The notes beneath the pieces were generated by a model that was not told where the DNA came from, did not search any database, and saw nothing but the letters and a program-made list of their open reading frames with translations. Source: Lithospermum erythrorhizon (lineage: Eukaryota; Streptophyta; Magnoliopsida; Boraginales; Boraginaceae). Taken from it: DNA of 64,000 bases. Made by a program: the position numbers and the translations under genes. Every line of letters begins with the position of its first letter. Position 1 is the first letter of the stretch. The stretch is taken from the NCBI GenBank assembly GCA_019722365.1, contig JADFUC010001792.1:62001-126000 (forward strand), written 5' to 3'. Below, one piece after another: positions 61,150 through 64,000 of this stretch.

Positions 61150-64000
61150 CTCCCTTTTAGCATGGGCGATTATGCTTTTTAATTCGTTATCCACGATCTT
61201 TGTCGTAGGCTAACCACGTAAAGTATGTGTAAACGCCCAAAACTTTCTTTCTTGAGTATGAAGGCGAATAAGCGTTTATGGCGTCCATGAAATAATTAAT
61301 TACCAAATTTGTGTAGGAGGCACGAGATCTTCCTTGTATATCAAGGAATGGAAAAATCCCTCGATATATGACATCTATCGCTACATCTTTGTGTGACCCA
61401 GCGTATCGTTATAATCTGACTTAAGGCGGTGTTTGGTCATAGTCAAAATCTGAGGCTTGTATAACCTGATTGTGGGGTGTGAACCTAAGATTCTAAACAA
61501 ATGCTTAGGACACGGATATACATATCTTACATGGTCGTTTCGGTCATACCGACCAGTCACAGGACCGGCGGCCAGTATTGATCCTGTAGTACGTAGATGT
61601 ATTCAGTAATCGAAACACCATGTTAGTCATATATGATGCTTGTCGCCACAACTATCGATTATGAGGCACTTTGTTATCCTATGTTTCTAGGCTTGAAGAG
61701 GTGTAATTCTTGGGTTCAACATTTACTCTACAGAAAGCATGTGCTGGATTTAATCTTTCCTTGCTCGTGAGGGATCTCTTCAATGTATATTATATATAGA
61801 ACCCCAAACACATATAGACACATAGCAAATAAATATATTAAAATATAAGAAGCAATAATATTCAAATATTTGTTCACATAACACAATGAATGCATCATCC
61901 CAAACAACCTAACATGATGTGCATTCATCTAAGACCTATATTATTTACATACTTTCATCATCTTTTTTGACTTAGTGGTTTAGTAAAGGGTCGGCTTGAT
62001 TGGCCTCTGTTTCTACTTTACATACTTTGATATCGCCTCTTTATCAAGCATATCTCTGTCGGGTGATACTCTGATGCGATGCTTGGATTTGTGATGTGCT
62101 CGGGGTTCTGGCTTGTTGTGCCCATTGTCTGTAAACTCCATTTGGTCCACTCGGTACTGGAGTACAGCAAGTTCGGTCACGAACTAACATAACATCTTCT
62201 TTCGCTGACTTGAAGACTGGCTACTGATGTACTCAAATTCATGGTAGAATGAAATAGCATTACTCTATTTGGAACTCCTCCAAAGAAGCTGCTCCGCGTT
62301 GAGACAAAATATACCCAGGACCGGGAGCGTGTAATCGTCTCATCGGTTGGCCAGGCGTCGGTGTACTCACATCCTTGCTAACTCTTAAATCTCCGCCATA
62401 TACCAAGAAAGCATCTTTAGTTCTTCTTAGGTACTTAAGATGCACTTGGCTTTCCTATTCCGATTGGCTTTGGATAAATTGAGTATCTACTTGATGCAGC
62501 AGTGCACGTAAGAACCACGTCGAGGTCTAGTCTGGCTGACATGGCGTACATGATTGGATCCTATAAGCCCAGGAAAGCGTAGGTTTGTCTTCATTACATT
62601 CATCTAAATCACTAGTAGTGGGACATGCTCTCTTGAGTTGAACTCCGTATCTCATCGAGAGTGCACTAGCAAGATTTACTTTCGTGGTGAACGCTTTTGC
62701 GATTACACTTGTGCATGAGTATCTTGACAAGAGGTCAATCGACCTCGACTCGATCTCGGTGGATCTTTATTCCAGTATATATCGCCTGATCTTCATTGAG
62801 AAACATTTACCTGATCAATCCTTGGTAGAGTTTAGTAACTCCCCGTTGTTTCAATGAGAAATAGAGTATAATAAATCGACATATAGGATATGAATGATCG
62901 TAACTCCAACACCTTCTTGTATACACGAAGATTCTTTTTAGATTCTTGATGAAACCAAACTCTTTGATTAATTCATCAAAAGCGTAGATTCAAGCTGGGA
63001 TACTGCTTAAGACCATAAATGGACTTTTTACGGCTGCGTACATACTTGGAGTCTTTAAGGACATGTAAAACTGGAGGTTGTATGTGTACACATCTTCCTC
63101 TAAATTTCCATTCGAGGCGGTGCTTTTACATCCATTTGCCATGGCTCATGATGGCAAATCACAATGATAGCTAAGATTATCCGGATGGTTAAGCATAGCC
63201 AACTGATGAGTTCGTCATAGTCAGCTCCAGGCTTTATTTGAAACTGTTCTTTTGCTTTCTGGTCTGGCTTTTAAGAAACATCGCGTTTCATCTTTATCAT
63301 GTTTCTTCTTAAATGCCCATTTGATTCAATGGTGAGCCCATTTGTTAAATCAACAAGGACCAAACACAGTTTTAATTTTAGAATCATCTCGATTAATGGC
63401 TATTTGCCATTGTAAACATCGTTGCTATTCGTTGCTTAACTTTTTTGTAAGAGTGGGCTCATCACTGTGTTGAAAGCTTCATTACCAGCGCTCGGTTGAT
63501 GGCGATCCATGTTGGATCTCTAAGGGTTGGTTCTTCCTAATTTCACAATGGATCGACAAGCGGGTCTTCATGATTCTGCTTGGTATGTCGGATGCCTGCA
63601 GATGCGTGACATTGACTTCAGTGAGCTTGAGAACATGGATGAACACCATTACTTCTAGTCATACGGACAAAATATTCCTTTTTCAAGGAATACTCACATT
63701 CTAGCAATGAAGATTTTATTCTCTACTTGGGGTAGAAGTAGTAACTTATTTGTTTCACTTGGATGCTCATATGAAATAGCATTTATCGGATTTAGGCGCA
63801 GTTTATCTTTTGTTAATCTGTAACATAAACCCATTTAATCTTGAGAAATAACTTAGGAATCTTCCCCGAACCACGAGTTCATGGGGAGTTTATCTGTGAC
63901 TTGGTTGGACATATTTAAGGTAAATTATGACTTAGAGTGCATATCTGAAGTGTGGTAGATCGGATAAGGCTGATCCCTTAAGATCAGACACGTATCAAGA
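61150..64000 (-). mobile_element. Degenerate Ty1/copia element running off the right edge
   Basis: Minus-strand order, right to left, is RT then RNase H then a non-coding 3' region and LTR. RT pieces are FLNGNLEEDVY (near 63120), YGLKQ (near 63000), FDELIKEFGFIKN (near 62960), VYKKV and LYVDL (62870-62886, a decayed LYVDD box). RNase H pieces are LKYLRRTKDAFLVYGGD (62380-62440), HHKSKH (near 62090) and KVETEANQADPL (near 62000). Stops and frame changes are frequent. The motifs differ in detail from the left copia element, so these are two separate lineages. Confidence 0.85.
62870..62886 (-). pseudogene. Decayed RT catalytic box (LYVDD to LYVDL)
   Basis: The minus strand encodes LYVDLLYS where copia RT has LYVDD(I/M)L. 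The first catalytic aspartate is kept and the second is lost, so the polymerase site is dead regardless of the frameshifts around it. Confidence 0.7.

Noticed and set aside
1..64000. tRNA, rRNA, CRISPR, bacterial operon or phage features
   Set aside because: None were recognisable, and gene structure, intron content and transposon types are those of a plant nuclear genome.

Overview
The window is nuclear DNA of a flowering plant, most likely a eudicot. It is AT-rich, its genes have many exons with GT-AG introns, and it carries Ty1/copia and Ty3/gypsy (Athila-type) retrotransposons. Its gene families are plant-specific: a phragmoplast kinesin, a plant B3 protein, a LAG1-type ceramide synthase, a LARP6 b/c-type protein and a phytocyanin-like protein. 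There are no bacterial operons, CRISPR arrays, rRNA genes or recognisable tRNA genes. The species cannot be named from sequence alone.

Layout from left to right. 1-4790: a decayed minus-strand copia element, entered at its 3' end and split by a nested hAT-like insertion (1779-2410). 4829-7494: a plus-strand ceramide synthase (LOH2/ASC1-like) pseudogene with no N-terminal exon, a frameshift and an in-frame stop. 8084-10028: an intact seven-exon minus-strand B3-domain gene, with a decayed tandem copy at about 11680-12151. 12801-16642: a non-coding LTR element (LARD-like). 17210-18953: a seven-exon minus-strand DUF829/TMEM53-like hydrolase gene with one frameshift in exon 1. 21691-31168: a degenerate Athila-type gypsy element with both LTRs, and gag, protease, RT, RNase H and integrase remnants. 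32900-33257: the last exon of a NodH-like sulfotransferase gene. 34365-35275: an intact two-exon cupredoxin gene. 37075-39549: a LARP6-like gene with lesions and no 3' exon. 40118-40830: a copia integrase fragment. 40831-44855: unresolved sequence with weak coding traces. 44856-57769: a 34-exon KIN-12 kinesin (POK2-like, about 2,500 residues), with mitotic-type AACGG promoter cores just upstream. 58100-64000: AT-rich spacer, then a second minus-strand copia element running off the edge.

The host genes are not an operon, but they look like an ancestral gene neighbourhood that transposons have expanded. POK2, LARP6c, a B3 gene and LOH2 lie close together on Arabidopsis chromosome 3 (At3g19050 to At3g19260, from memory). 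DUF829, NodH-like and cupredoxin genes cluster on chromosome 2 (At2g15695 to At2g15780, from memory). Here the second set sits inside the first.

I found no convincing new biological system. The best leads are this interleaved synteny, several small gene-structure novelties in the kinesin (a duplicated in-frame splice donor, a duplicated exon end, a GC-AG intron, an intronic hairpin), and a decayed B3 tandem copy that short open frames do not reveal.
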